From Oceaniglobus indicus (lineage in GTDB: Bacteria; Pseudomonadota; Alphaproteobacteria; Rhodobacterales; Rhodobacteraceae): 64,000 nt of DNA. Location of the stretch: contig NZ_NMZM01000011.1 of assembly GCF_002751875.1 (NCBI RefSeq), positions 28,149-92,148 on the forward strand, in the 5' to 3' direction. The notes below the pieces were generated by a model. The model searched no databases and was not told the DNA's origin. It worked only from the letters and a program-made list of their open reading frames with translations. The translations under genes and the position numbers were made by a program. Shown here in pieces: positions 44,598-53,460 of this stretch; the stretch's first letter is position 1, and every line of letters starts with the position of its first letter.

Positions 44598-46243
44598 GTG
44601 CCGCCCGATGCCGCAAGGCCCGATGAAAACGCGCTGACAAAGCGGTCGCGGAAGGATTCCATCGGCCAGACCGGCGTGCTGTCATCAGGCACGAGGCCGT
44701 CGGTGAACGCCCAGCCGTCCAGTCGGTCGATCACCCGGGGGGGGCCGATCAGATGCACGGGCACATCGCGGCTTTCGATCTGCGACACGAACGGGGCCGG
44801 TTGATGATCGCCGAGGACAATGACCAGCGGCGCGTCCTCGCCCGTGGCGGCGGCCCTTCGCGTGACGAACGAAAAGGTCGCCTGAAGCGCATAATCGATG
44901 GCCTGGCGGTATTGGTCGCGCACCCTGTCGCGGTCGCGCCAGACCACCTTGGGCGGATCGCCCGACGTTGCCCATTGATCGAAAATCCGCCCGTCACCGA
45001 CGTCGGCCCAATCTACCATTCGGGGCACCGGCACCCACGGCGCGTGCGACGAGATCAGCGCGATCTGGATGAAATCCGGGCGCGGATCCTCGCCCAGCAG
45101 ATCGGGCCAGGCCGACAACGTGTATTGATCGGGCATGGTGATCCAGTTGAACGGCTCACCCGCATAGCCGAGATCGGCCGCCGGCAGGATCCGCTGAAAG
45201 CCGATCATCGGTCCTTCGGGCCAGGGCAGGGTAATTGCGGGCATCACCGCCGCGGTCCGATACCCGGCGGCGTTTGCCAGGTGAAAAAGCGTCTGGCGCG
45301 AGCTGGCCAGCATCGCGCCGTAGCGGGCCTGATCGCCGGTTCGCAACCCTGATGCGAACGTGCCGTGAGCCAGCCAGCTTTGCCCACCCGCGATGGGCGA
45401 GGTCAGCCAACCGCTGCGCATGGCAAGACCGGTGGCGGCCACGTCGTGCTCGGCGCTACGCAGCGTCGGCACATGGGTCGGGCGATACAGCGGATTGTCG
45501 AAACTGGTGCGCCCATAGCTTTCGATGAACACCACCAGCACGTCGCGCCCGGCGAGCAGATCGAACAACCCGGTCGCGTCGGCAAAGGGATCCTGATCCG
45601 CGGCCTTGCGATATTCGGCCAGCTTCCGCGCGGCGATGCCGCTGCGTTGGGCGTGGAGGACGGCCAGCCGCGTCGTCGCGGCGTTGCCAACGGGGTTTTG
45701 CGGGACATCCCAGATGCGCAGCCACCGCCCGGCATCGGCGATGGCAATGACGGCGAACACCACGGCGAACAGACCCGCCCAGCGACGCACCGCCACCGGG
45801 GGAACCGGGCGGGACCACCGGGTCATCGCCGCAAAGAACAGCACGGCCAGCGCCAGCACCGCCAGAATGGCGGCCACGGCGACGGCCAGTGCCATGGGGC
45901 GGCCCAGCGTGCCGGTCAACAGGTTCATGCCGGCGGGAAACATGAACGTGTCGATGATCGGATTGAACGGTCTGGAAAACGTCTGGAAGGTGATGAAATC
46001 ACCCAGCTTCAACAGCACGATGGCGGTCAGGCCCACGCTCAGGACAACGCGCAGCACGCGCGACAGGCGCGGCAGGGCGGCGACCGCCAGAAGCAGGGCA
46101 ATCAGAACCGGAAGTTCCAACGGCAGGCGAATGAAGGTGCCGGCCACCATCGCCGCAGGCGTGTTGGGCAGGGCCAGCGCCAGATACAGCAGCAGTGTCG
46201 CCAGAATCAGGGTCGCGATCCGCCAGATCGGGCGCGACCTCAT
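44594..46243 (-). CDS. LtaS/sulfatase-family membrane enzyme
   Basis: The protein has 549 residues. Four or five N-terminal membrane helices (to about residue 170) precede an extracytoplasmic alkaline-phosphatase-fold domain. VVFIESYGRTSFDNPLYRP carries the metal-binding Glu and the probable Thr or Ser nucleophile. GDHQPAPFVSQ carries the second metal site (D, H). This plan is that of phosphoglycerol or phosphoethanolamine transferases (LtaS, OpgB, EptA). With the CDP-alcohol enzyme next door it may transfer a phospholipid headgroup. The start at 46243 overlaps the upstream gene by 4 bp. Confidence 0.78.
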   Translation of the reverse strand: MRSRPIWRIATLILATLLLYLALALPNTPAAMVAGTFIRLPLELPVLIALLLAVAALPRLSRVLRVVLSVGLTAIVLLKLGDFITFQTFSRPFNPIIDTFMFPAGMNLLTGTLGRPMALAVAVAAILAVLALAVLFFAAMTRWSRPVPPVAVRRWAGLFAVVFAVIAIADAGRWLRIWDVPQNPVGNAATTRLAVLHAQRSGIAARKLAEYRKAADQDPFADATGLFDLLAGRDVLVVFIESYGRTSFDNPLYRPTHVPTLRSAEHDVAATGLAMRSGWLTSPIAGGQSWLAHGTFASGLRTGDQARYGAMLASSRQTLFHLANAAGYRTAAVMPAITLPWPEGPMIGFQRILPAADLGYAGEPFNWITMPDQYTLSAWPDLLGEDPRPDFIQIALISSHAPWVPVPRMVDWADVGDGRIFDQWATSGDPPKVVWRDRDRVRDQYRQAIDYALQATFSFVTRRAAATGEDAPLVIVLGDHQPAPFVSQIESRDVPVHLIGPPRVIDRLDGWAFTDGLVPDDSTPVWPMESFRDRFVSAFSSGLAASGGT

Positions 46244-47019
46244 GCCGCGACTCCCGGCCGGTTGCGGGCCAGCCACAGAATGTCACGCGCGAACGACCAG
46301 AGGATCAGGCTGGCCGCGACCGGCAAGGCAAACGACGCCAGGTGCGACGCGACGGCGGGCAACAGCAGGCCGGCCAATGTGGCGATCTGCACCACACAGA
46401 TCACCCGGCGCGACAGGCGATAGGGCAGGGGGGCCTTCAGCCAGGCGAAACGCCAGCCGGCCACGACAAACCCGTATCGCGCAAAGCCGAGGACGATCAG
46501 GCACGCTTGGGCGAACGTGGTGTCGCTCACACCGGTGCGGATCAGGATCAGCGACAGGATCGCGCCCAATGCGGCGTCCACCTCCATGTCGAACCGCGCG
46601 CCGAAGTCCGAGGTCAGCCCGGCGTGGCGGGCCAGCGCGCCGTCGATCCCGTCCAGTGACAGCGCGGTGATGGCAAGCGCGAAGAGGGCAATGGCCGCGT
46701 GATCCGCGACGGCGGGCACGATGATCGCGGTGGTCAGGATCGCCGCCAGCATGGCGCGCACCTGGGTGACCATGTTGCACGCCCCCAACCGGCGATGGGG
46801 ATAGCCGGCGCAGAGCCCGACAAGGGTGATGGTCATGGCCAAGGCAAAGACAGTCATCGTGATCGCGGGCGTGATCAGGGCGGCACCGGGCGCAAGCGCC
46901 CATGTACCCGCGCCCACCACGATCAGGCCAACCAACGCCACCGCGAAAAACGCCGGCATCGGCGCTGCCGTGATGCAGGCGCGGGCGCTGTGGTGGCGGA
47001 AGGTATCGAACATGGACAT
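46240..47019 (-). CDS. CDP-alcohol phosphatidyltransferase family protein
   Basis: The protein has 259 residues with six or so membrane helices. The family motif DG-x2-AR-x8-G-x3-D-x3-D is complete in DGALARHAGLTSDFGARFD plus the following MEVD. It joins CDP-diacylglycerol (or similar) with an alcohol to make a phospholipid. The alcohol is not evident. The start is uncertain: ATGs at 47037, 47019 and 47013 all lack a clear ribosome-binding site, and 47019 is a compromise. Confidence 0.8.
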   Translation of the reverse strand: MSMFDTFRHHSARACITAAPMPAFFAVALVGLIVVGAGTWALAPGAALITPAITMTVFALAMTITLVGLCAGYPHRRLGACNMVTQVRAMLAAILTTAIIVPAVADHAAIALFALAITALSLDGIDGALARHAGLTSDFGARFDMEVDAALGAILSLILIRTGVSDTTFAQACLIVLGFARYGFVVAGWRFAWLKAPLPYRLSRRVICVVQIATLAGLLLPAVASHLASFALPVAASLILWSFARDILWLARNRPGVAA

Positions 47020-47050
47020 GCCGGATGAAGTTAGCATGGCGGCGGAACTG

Positions 47051-47827
47051 TCAAGCGTCCGACAGAGGCCGTCGCGGCACGGCCAGCCGCGCCACGAGGG
47101 GCCTGTGATCAGATGCCGCACGTATGCCGGCACTGTCGGGCACGCGCACATCCCGCACCACCCCCGGCCGGTCGCACAGGATCCGGTCCAGCGGCAGGAC
47201 CGGGCGGCCCACCGGGAACGTGGCGCGCGCGGCACCGTGCCAGCGCCGCCCGGTGATCCGGCGCGACAGGGCCAAGCCGGACCAGGGGCGCCATTCGTTC
47301 AGATCTCCGACGATGACGGTGTCGGGTGTCGGCGTTCCCGCGACATCGCGACGGATCAGATGCTGGCCGATGGTGCGCATCTGGACCGCGCGCAACCATT
47401 GCGCAAGCGACAGATGCGTGGCGACGAGGCGCAGCGTGTGCATGCCGCGCGGCGCAAGATCGGCCACAACCGCGCCGCGATGGCAATGTCCGGGCAGGTC
47501 GATCACATCCGCCCGGCGCACGATGATGCGGGGATGCACCAGGACGATCACGCCGAGGAATCCATCGCTTTGCGGCCCCCACCGCAGACCCGGGCCGGTG
47601 TGCAGGCTGCGCAACCCGGTCGCGGCCTCGATCCGGTCGCGCCCGAGGACGGCGGAATGGGGCGGGCAATCGGTGTCGGCCTCCTGAAGCACCAGGATAT
47701 CGGGACGCAACGGCGCGATGTCGCGGCCCAGCACCCCGAGGATCCGGTCGGCATCGACCCGGCCATCGCCACCCCGCCCGCGGTGGATGTTCCAGCTTGC
47801 ACAGCACAGCGTTTCGGTTGTCTGCAT
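47051..47827 (-). CDS. Endonuclease/exonuclease/phosphatase-family protein
   Basis: The protein has 258 residues. EEP-fold motifs are ASWNIHRGRGGDGRVD at the N-terminus, ILVLQEAD (metal Glu), IVGDLNEW (catalytic Asp-Asn) and SDHRPLVA (catalytic His near the end). Members cut nucleic acids or dephosphorylate lipids and inositol phosphates. As first gene of an envelope-lipid unit a phosphodiesterase or lipid phosphatase role is more likely. The ATG at 47827 fits the motif spacing. Confidence 0.8.
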   Translation of the reverse strand: MQTTETLCCASWNIHRGRGGDGRVDADRILGVLGRDIAPLRPDILVLQEADTDCPPHSAVLGRDRIEAATGLRSLHTGPGLRWGPQSDGFLGVIVLVHPRIIVRRADVIDLPGHCHRGAVVADLAPRGMHTLRLVATHLSLAQWLRAVQMRTIGQHLIRRDVAGTPTPDTVIVGDLNEWRPWSGLALSRRITGRRWHGAARATFPVGRPVLPLDRILCDRPGVVRDVRVPDSAGIRAASDHRPLVARLAVPRRPLSDA

Positions 47828-47910
47828 CGTGGTGTCGCACTCCGGGGGATTGGCGTGGGGCGAATTGCGCCCTAGCCTTGTGTCCTCAGTCGCACAGTTC
47901 CGGAGGCACC

Positions 47911-48495
47911 ATGAAGACGAAAATTTCCGTTGCACTTGTCCTTTCGGGGCTGGCGTTGCCGGCCCTGGCCGAACCGCAACGATATGAACTGGACCCGGTC
48001 CACACAACCGTCTCGTTCCTTGTCGATCACGTGGGGTATGCCGGCACGTTGGGCCTGTTCGCATCGGTAGAGGGGGCGTTCACCTTTGACATGGACACCC
48101 AGACCCTGTCGGACCTTGAGGTGCGGGTGATGACCGACAGCGTGATCACGCTGAACGATGCCCGCGACAAGCATGTGCGCAGCAAGGATTTCCTGAACGT
48201 CGGGGCGCACCCGGTCATGACCTTTTCGGCCAGCGAAGGCCACGCGACCGACGCGACGTCGGGCAGCGTGACCGGCAGCCTGACGTTACTGGGCGAAACC
48301 CGCCCGCTGACCCTGGAGGTGTGGCTGAACAAGGCCGAACCCTATCCCTTCGGTCACAAGCGGTTCGTTCTGGGGATTTCGGCACGCGGAACGTTGCAGC
48401 GCAGCGATTATGGCATGACCTATGGGGTCGACAACGGGCTGGTGGGTGACACGGTCGATCTGATCATCGAAACCGAAGCCATGCGCATCGAGTGA
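47911..48495 (+). CDS. yceI: YceI-family periplasmic lipid-binding protein
   Basis: The protein has 194 residues. A signal peptide ends near LPALA, followed by YELDPVHTTVSFLVDHVGYAG, the start of the YceI lipocalin-like barrel that binds polyisoprenoid in Thermus TT1927b. HVRSKDFLNVGAHPVMTF is the second hallmark. The ATG at 47911 follows CGGAGG. It is divergent from the EEP-headed unit, 83 bp away. Confidence 0.88.
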   Translation: MKTKISVALVLSGLALPALAEPQRYELDPVHTTVSFLVDHVGYAGTLGLFASVEGAFTFDMDTQTLSDLEVRVMTDSVITLNDARDKHVRSKDFLNVGAHPVMTFSASEGHATDATSGSVTGSLTLLGETRPLTLEVWLNKAEPYPFGHKRFVLGISARGTLQRSDYGMTYGVDNGLVGDTVDLIIETEAMRIE

Positions 48496-48501
48496 TCCTG
48501 C

Positions 48502-48528
48502 CGTCCGGCCCCCATCCGGGGCCGGACG
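48502..48528. terminator. Strong hairpin between convergent yceI and liv operon
   Basis: CGTCCGGCCCC (48502-48512), loop CATCC, GGGGCCGGACG (48518-48528): a perfect 11-bp stem exactly between the stops of yceI and livM. There is no T-run, but the position and strength fit a bidirectional terminator. Confidence 0.65.
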
Positions 48529-48535
48529 ATGCCGG

Positions 48536-49489
48536 TCAGAGCGGCCGGCGCAGCCAGCCCGCGATGACGCCGACGATGCCCTTGCGGAACAAGAGCACGC
48601 CAAGAACGAAGATCACCCCCTGGATGATCGTCACCCAGGCCCCGAAGGTCGCCAGATAGTTCTGCAGGCTGACGATCACCGCCGCCCCCACCAGCGGGCC
48701 GAAAATCGTGCCCATGCCGCCCAGCAGCGTCATCAGCACCACTTCGCCCGACATCGACCAGTGCACGTCGGTCAGTGACGCAAGCTGAAACACCTGGCTT
48801 TTCGTCGCACCGGCCAGCCCGGCGAAGGCGGCGGACAGGGTGAACACCATCAACTTGTAGCGGTTCACCTGATAGCCGAGCGAGATGGCGCGCGGCTCGT
48901 TCTCGCGGATCGCCTTCAGCACCTGGCCAAAGGGCGAATGAACGATGCGATACAGCATCAGGATGCCGCCGAACGTCACCGCCAGAACGAAGAAATACAG
49001 CGCGGTATTGTCCTGAAGCGAGATCAGCCCCAGGAAATCGCCGCGCGGCACGCCCTGGATGCCGTCTTCGCCACCGGTGAATTCGGCCTGAAGCGCGAAG
49101 AAATAGACCATCTGCGCAAAGGCCAGCGTGACCATGGCGAAATAGATGCCCTGGCGGCGGATCGCCAGCGACCCGATCAGGAAGCCAAGCACGGCGGCGG
49201 CCAGCGTGCCGGTCAGGATCGCCAGTTCGGGGGTCAGCCCCCAGACCTTGGCGGCATGGGCGGCGACATAGCTGGCACCGCCGAAATAGGCCGCATGGCC
49301 AAACGACAGCAGGCCGCCGAAGCCCAGCAACAGGTTGAACGCGGCGGCGAACAGCGCAAAGCACATCACCTTCATCGCGAACACCGGATAGATGACGAAC
49401 GGCAGCACGCACAGCAGCGCCAGCATCACCGCGAAGATCACCTTGTGCAGCATCGGCATGCCGACGGTCTTGGGCTTGGTGTCGGCCAT
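48536..49489 (-). CDS. livM: Branched-chain amino acid ABC permease LivM
   Basis: The protein has 317 residues and eight to ten membrane helices. LLLGFGGLLSFGHAAYFGGASY is near the LivM family signature GxxSxGHAAFfG, and LKAIRENEPRAISLGYQVN is the cytoplasmic coupling loop. It forms the channel with LivH. The ATG at 49489 overlaps the livH stop by one base. It is the last gene of the unit. Confidence 0.9.
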   Translation of the reverse strand: MADTKPKTVGMPMLHKVIFAVMLALLCVLPFVIYPVFAMKVMCFALFAAAFNLLLGFGGLLSFGHAAYFGGASYVAAHAAKVWGLTPELAILTGTLAAAVLGFLIGSLAIRRQGIYFAMVTLAFAQMVYFFALQAEFTGGEDGIQGVPRGDFLGLISLQDNTALYFFVLAVTFGGILMLYRIVHSPFGQVLKAIRENEPRAISLGYQVNRYKLMVFTLSAAFAGLAGATKSQVFQLASLTDVHWSMSGEVVLMTLLGGMGTIFGPLVGAAVIVSLQNYLATFGAWVTIIQGVIFVLGVLLFRKGIVGVIAGWLRRPL

Positions 49490-50376
49490 CAGCTTGTCCT
49501 CCCGAACAGACCTTCGGGTTTGATCATCAGCACGATGGCCATGATCACGAAAATGACGACCGACGAGGCCTCGGGATAGAACACCCGCGTCAGCCCCTCG
49601 ATCAGGCCCAGGCCATAGCCGGTGACGATGGCGCCCAGGATCGATCCCATGCCGCCGATCACGACCACGGCGAAGACGACGATGATCAGGTCGGCCCCCA
49701 TGTTCGGGTTCACCGAATAGATCGGCGCGGCCAGCACGCCGGCAAAGCCCGCCAAAGCCACGCCGAAACCGTAGGTCAGCATGATCATGCGCGGCACGTT
49801 GATGCCAAAGGCGCCAACCAGCACCGGGTTTTCGGTAGCAGCGCGCAGATAGGCGCCAAGCCGGGTGCGTTCGATCATGAACCACGTGCCGAAGCAGACG
49901 ACGATCGAGGCCACGACCACCCAGGCGCGATAGTTCGGCAGGAACATGAAGCCCAGGTTCTGCCCGCCTGACAGCGCATCGGGAATGTTATAGGGTTGAC
50001 CGGAAATGCCATAGTAGTTGCGGAACAGCCCCTGCATGATCAGTGCGACGCCAAAGGTCAGCAGCAGGCCATACAGATGGTCCAGATGATATAGTCGCGA
50101 CAGCGCCAAACGTTCCAGAACGATCCCCACCGCCCCGACGATCAGCGGCGCGAGGATCAGCGACGGCCAATAGCCGATGCCGACATAGGTCAGCAGCATC
50201 CAGGCCACGAAGGCGCCCATCATGTATTGTGCGCCATGGCTGAAGTTGATGATGTTGAGCAGGCCGAAGATCACGGCCAGCCCCAGCGACAGGACCGCAT
50301 AGAACGACCCGTTGATCAGCCCCAGCAGAAGCTGACCCATCAACACCTGTGGCGATATGTTCAGAAGTTCGAACAT
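49489..50376 (-). CDS. livH: Branched-chain amino acid ABC permease LivH
   Basis: The protein has 295 residues. LGLAVIFGLLNIINFSHGAQY is the LivH hallmark, and LRAATENPVLVGAFGINV is the coupling loop. It pairs with LivM. AGGA lies upstream of the ATG. A hairpin separates it from the binding-protein gene, which probably lowers permease levels relative to the binding protein. Confidence 0.9.
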   Translation of the reverse strand: MFELLNISPQVLMGQLLLGLINGSFYAVLSLGLAVIFGLLNIINFSHGAQYMMGAFVAWMLLTYVGIGYWPSLILAPLIVGAVGIVLERLALSRLYHLDHLYGLLLTFGVALIMQGLFRNYYGISGQPYNIPDALSGGQNLGFMFLPNYRAWVVVASIVVCFGTWFMIERTRLGAYLRAATENPVLVGAFGINVPRMIMLTYGFGVALAGFAGVLAAPIYSVNPNMGADLIIVVFAVVVIGGMGSILGAIVTGYGLGLIEGLTRVFYPEASSVVIFVIMAIVLMIKPEGLFGRTS

Positions 50377-50391
50377 CTGGAATCCTGTCGG

Positions 50392-50432
50392 AAAAAAGAG
50401 GGTCGGCGCGGCGGCAGGGCCTGCCGCGCCGG
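50392..50432 (-). terminator. Intercistronic hairpin with T-run between the binding protein and livH
   Basis: On the minus strand CCGGCGCGGCAGG pairs with CCTGCCGCCGCGCCG (with a small bulge), followed 7 bases later by six T (50397-50392). It is probably an attenuator or mRNA-stabilising stem after the abundant binding-protein message. Confidence 0.6.
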
Positions 50433-50447
50433 TTCATCGATGCGCGA

Positions 50448-51656
50448 TCAGCCCGCGTTCTTGGTGAAGTCGCATTCGTCGATCATCGGCAGGAAAGCGT
50501 CCTCGCCCGAGATCGTGGCCTTCTGGTTATAGAGATCCCATTCGCCTTTCGAATCGCCCGGTGCCTTGACCTCGAACAGGTACATGTCGTGGATCACACG
50601 ACCGTCCGCACGGACATAGCCCTTGCCGAACAGCGGATCGTCGAACTCGGCCGCTTTCATGGCGGCGACGACCTTGGGGCCTTCGGTGGTCTTGGTTTCG
50701 GCGACGGCGCGCAGGTAATGCATCGTTGCCGAATAGGCACCGGCGTGCACCATGGTGGGCTTGGATCCGAACGTTTCCTCGAACCGGGCCGACCATTCAC
50801 GGGTCTTGTCGTTCTGATCCCAATAGAACGCCTCGGTCAGGTTCAGACCCTGTGCGGTTTCGGCACCCAGGGCGTGCACGTCGGTGACGAACATCAACAG
50901 CGCGGCCAGCGATTGACCGGCCTGGGTGATGCCGAACTCGGACGCCTGCTTGATCGCGTTGACGGTGTCACCGCCGGCGTTGGCCAGGCCGATCACGTCC
51001 GCGCCCGACCCCTGGGCCTGCAACAGGAACGACGAGAAGTCGGTGGCCGGGAAGGGATGGCGCACGGTGCCGACAACTTCGCCGCCATTGGCCTCGACGA
51101 CCGCGGCGGTGTTTTCCTCGAGCGAGTGGCCGAAGGCATAGTCGGCGGTCAGGAAGAACCACTTCTTCCCGCCTTCGGTGGTCATCGCGCCACCGGTGCC
51201 GTTGGCCAGCGCGGCGGTGTCATAGGTCCAGTCAACGGTCGTCGGCTGGCACTGGCCACGGGTCAGTTCGGTCGATCCCGCGCCCGAGTTCAGCATCACG
51301 CCGCCCATTTCGGCCGTGATCGCGGCCACGGCCAGCGCGACCGAGGATGTGGGCACGTCGATGATGGCGTTGACGCCGTCGACGTCATACCACTGACGGG
51401 CGATGTTCGACCCGATGTCGGGCTTGTTCTGGTGGTCGGCCGAGATGATCTCGACGTTCAGGCCGTGCGCGGCGGCGTCGAAATCCTCGACGGCCATGCG
51501 GGTGGCAACCACGGATCCTTCGCCCGACAGGTCAGCATAAACGCCCGAGCGGTCATTCAGAACGCCCAGTTTCACGTCGATGGTGTCCTGCGCCATCGCC
51601 GGGATCGTGCCCAGCATGGTCAGCGCGGTCGCGCCCATTGCAAGTTTGCGGATCAT
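50448..51656 (-). CDS. livK: Branched-chain amino acid-type ABC substrate-binding protein
   Basis: The protein has 402 residues. The signal peptide ends AMAQ. The type I fold starts IDVKLGVLNDRSGVYADLSG and contains WFFLTADYAFGHSLEENTA. The family binds leucine, isoleucine and valine but also amides, urea or aromatic acids. The ATG at 51656 is used because AGGAGG is 8 bases upstream; the ATG at 51662 directly abuts it. Confidence 0.87.
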   Translation of the reverse strand: MIRKLAMGATALTMLGTIPAMAQDTIDVKLGVLNDRSGVYADLSGEGSVVATRMAVEDFDAAAHGLNVEIISADHQNKPDIGSNIARQWYDVDGVNAIIDVPTSSVALAVAAITAEMGGVMLNSGAGSTELTRGQCQPTTVDWTYDTAALANGTGGAMTTEGGKKWFFLTADYAFGHSLEENTAAVVEANGGEVVGTVRHPFPATDFSSFLLQAQGSGADVIGLANAGGDTVNAIKQASEFGITQAGQSLAALLMFVTDVHALGAETAQGLNLTEAFYWDQNDKTREWSARFEETFGSKPTMVHAGAYSATMHYLRAVAETKTTEGPKVVAAMKAAEFDDPLFGKGYVRADGRVIHDMYLFEVKAPGDSKGEWDLYNQKATISGEDAFLPMIDECDFTKNAG

Positions 51657-51728
51657 GTCCATCTCCTCCTCATTGGCCCGTTTGCGGGCACTGTTAAATC
51701 TTGCGCGCCAGAGTGCGGCGCGGATCGT

Positions 51729-52433
51729 TCAGACGCCCAGATAGGCGTGCAGCTTGTCCATGTTGGCGTCCAGTTCGGTGTTGGGGATCATGTCGATCAC
51801 CCGGCCCTGGTCGACCACGTAATGGCGGTCGGCCACCGATGCGGCAAACCGGAAGTTCTGTTCGACCAGCAGGATGGTGAACCCTTCGGCCTTCAATGCC
51901 TCGATCGTGCGGCCGATCTGCTGCACGATGACGGGCGCCAGGCCCTCGGTGGGTTCGTCCAGCAACAGGGTTTTCGCCCCGGTGCGCAGGATCCGCGCGA
52001 TGGCCAGCATCTGCTGTTCGCCGCCCGACAACTTGGTGCCGGGGCTGCGGCGGCGTTCCAGAAGGTTGGGGAACAAGTCATAGATGCGCTCGATGCTCAG
52101 CCCGCCTTCGGCGACCTTGGGCGGCAGCATCATGTTTTCCTCGACGTTCAGCGACGCGAAGATGCCGCGCTCCTCGGGGCAGAGCGCCAGACCGGCGCGC
52201 GCGATGTGGCGCGGCTCCATCTTGATGGTTTCGGTGCCGTTGAACTTCACCGACCCGGTGCGTTTGCCGAGAATGCCCATGATCGCCAGCAGGGTGGATG
52301 TCTTGCCTGCGCCATTGCGACCCAGCAACGTCACCACCTCGCCCGGATTTACAACGAAATCCATACCGTGAAGGACATGGCTTTCGCCATACCAGCCATT
52401 CAGGCCCTCGATGCTGAGAATGGGATCAGTCAT
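51729..52433 (-). CDS. livF: Branched-chain amino acid ABC ATPase LivF
   Basis: The protein has 234 residues. Walker A is GRNGAGKTS, the signature LSGGEQQMLAIARIL, and Walker B TLLLDEPTEGLAP. Size and the GLALCPEERGIFASLNVEEN segment place it as LivF. It overlaps livG by 8 bp and pairs with LivG as ATPase heterodimer. Confidence 0.92.
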   Translation of the reverse strand: MTDPILSIEGLNGWYGESHVLHGMDFVVNPGEVVTLLGRNGAGKTSTLLAIMGILGKRTGSVKFNGTETIKMEPRHIARAGLALCPEERGIFASLNVEENMMLPPKVAEGGLSIERIYDLFPNLLERRRSPGTKLSGGEQQMLAIARILRTGAKTLLLDEPTEGLAPVIVQQIGRTIEALKAEGFTILLVEQNFRFAASVADRHYVVDQGRVIDMIPNTELDANMDKLHAYLGV

Positions 52434-53175
52434 GGCCCGCTCCGATGTAGGCGTCGATCACGGCGGGAGAGTTCGACACGGTTTCATAATCGCCCTCGGC
52501 CAGGATCGCGCCGCGCGCCAGCACCGTGATCTTGTCCGACAGGTCGGCGACAACCGACAGGTTGTGTTCGACCATCAGCACCGTGCGCCCCTTGGCGATC
52601 TTGCGGATCAGGGCCGAAATCAGCGCGACATCGGCCTGCGCCATGCCGGCCATGGGTTCGTCCAGCAACAGCATGTCGGGTTCCAGCGCCAGCGTCGTGG
52701 CGATTTCCAGCGCGCGCTTGCGGCCATAGGACAGTTCGCCGGCGCGGGTATCGCAAAACTCGGTCAGGCCGACCTGATCGACATACCCGCGCGCGTCATC
52801 GTCCAGCCGTGCCAGGATGGTTTCGGACCGCCAGAAATCATAGCTTTCGCCGCGCTTGCGCTGCAGCGCGATGCGCACGTTTTCCAGCACCGTCAGATCG
52901 GAAAACACCGCCGAGATCTGGAATGACCGCACCAGCCCCAGCCGGGCAATGGCCGCAGGGGCCATTCCGGTGATGTCGCGGCCACGGTATTTGATCGTGC
53001 CGCGGGTCGGTTGCAGGAACTTCGTCAGCAGATTGAAACACGTCGTCTTGCCGGCGCCGTTCGGCCCGATCAGCGCGTGAATCGTGCCCTCCTCGACGGA
53101 CAGGTCAACGTTGTCGACGGCCACGAAGCCGAGAAATTCCTTGGTCAGTCCGGTCGCTTCAAGAACGCTCGCCAT
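52426..53175 (-). CDS. livG: Branched-chain amino acid ABC ATPase LivG
   Basis: The protein has 249 residues. Walker A is GPNGAGKTT, the signature LSYGRKRALEIATTLAL, and Walker B MLLLDEPMAGM. LVRSFQISAVFSDLTVLENV is typical of LivG. It is the first gene of the unit. The ATG at 53175 is chosen because the family starts a few residues before LEATGLTKEF; the upstream frame is not conserved-looking. A 285-bp gap separates it from the divergent dctP gene and must hold both promoters. Confidence 0.92.
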   Translation of the reverse strand: MASVLEATGLTKEFLGFVAVDNVDLSVEEGTIHALIGPNGAGKTTCFNLLTKFLQPTRGTIKYRGRDITGMAPAAIARLGLVRSFQISAVFSDLTVLENVRIALQRKRGESYDFWRSETILARLDDDARGYVDQVGLTEFCDTRAGELSYGRKRALEIATTLALEPDMLLLDEPMAGMAQADVALISALIRKIAKGRTVLMVEHNLSVVADLSDKITVLARGAILAEGDYETVSNSPAVIDAYIGAGHD

Positions 53176-53460
53176 TCGGATCGCTCGTTTCCTTTTTGGG
53201 TCTGTCGCGGCGGACCGCACGACATCGTTATCGAGGTGTAGCATCGCGAACTGGCACAAAGGCGCAAGCGAAAATATGGGTTCCGCTGGGTCAGCCGCGC
53301 GGCAAAAACCGAACATTTCGCGTTGTTTGCGCTATCACGCGGGCCTGCCCTGTTTTGTTGGACATTTCCGCCTGTCGCTGCTTATGTCCGCGACATGATC
53401 GGGTCCGGCCCTGTGTCGGACATCGCATCGCAATTCCGAATCCCAGGGAGGTTTCCGATA

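Noticed and set aside
50349..52529. 726-codon plus-strand open frame over the liv operon
   Set aside because: Antisense to three well-supported liv genes; no recognisable protein features.
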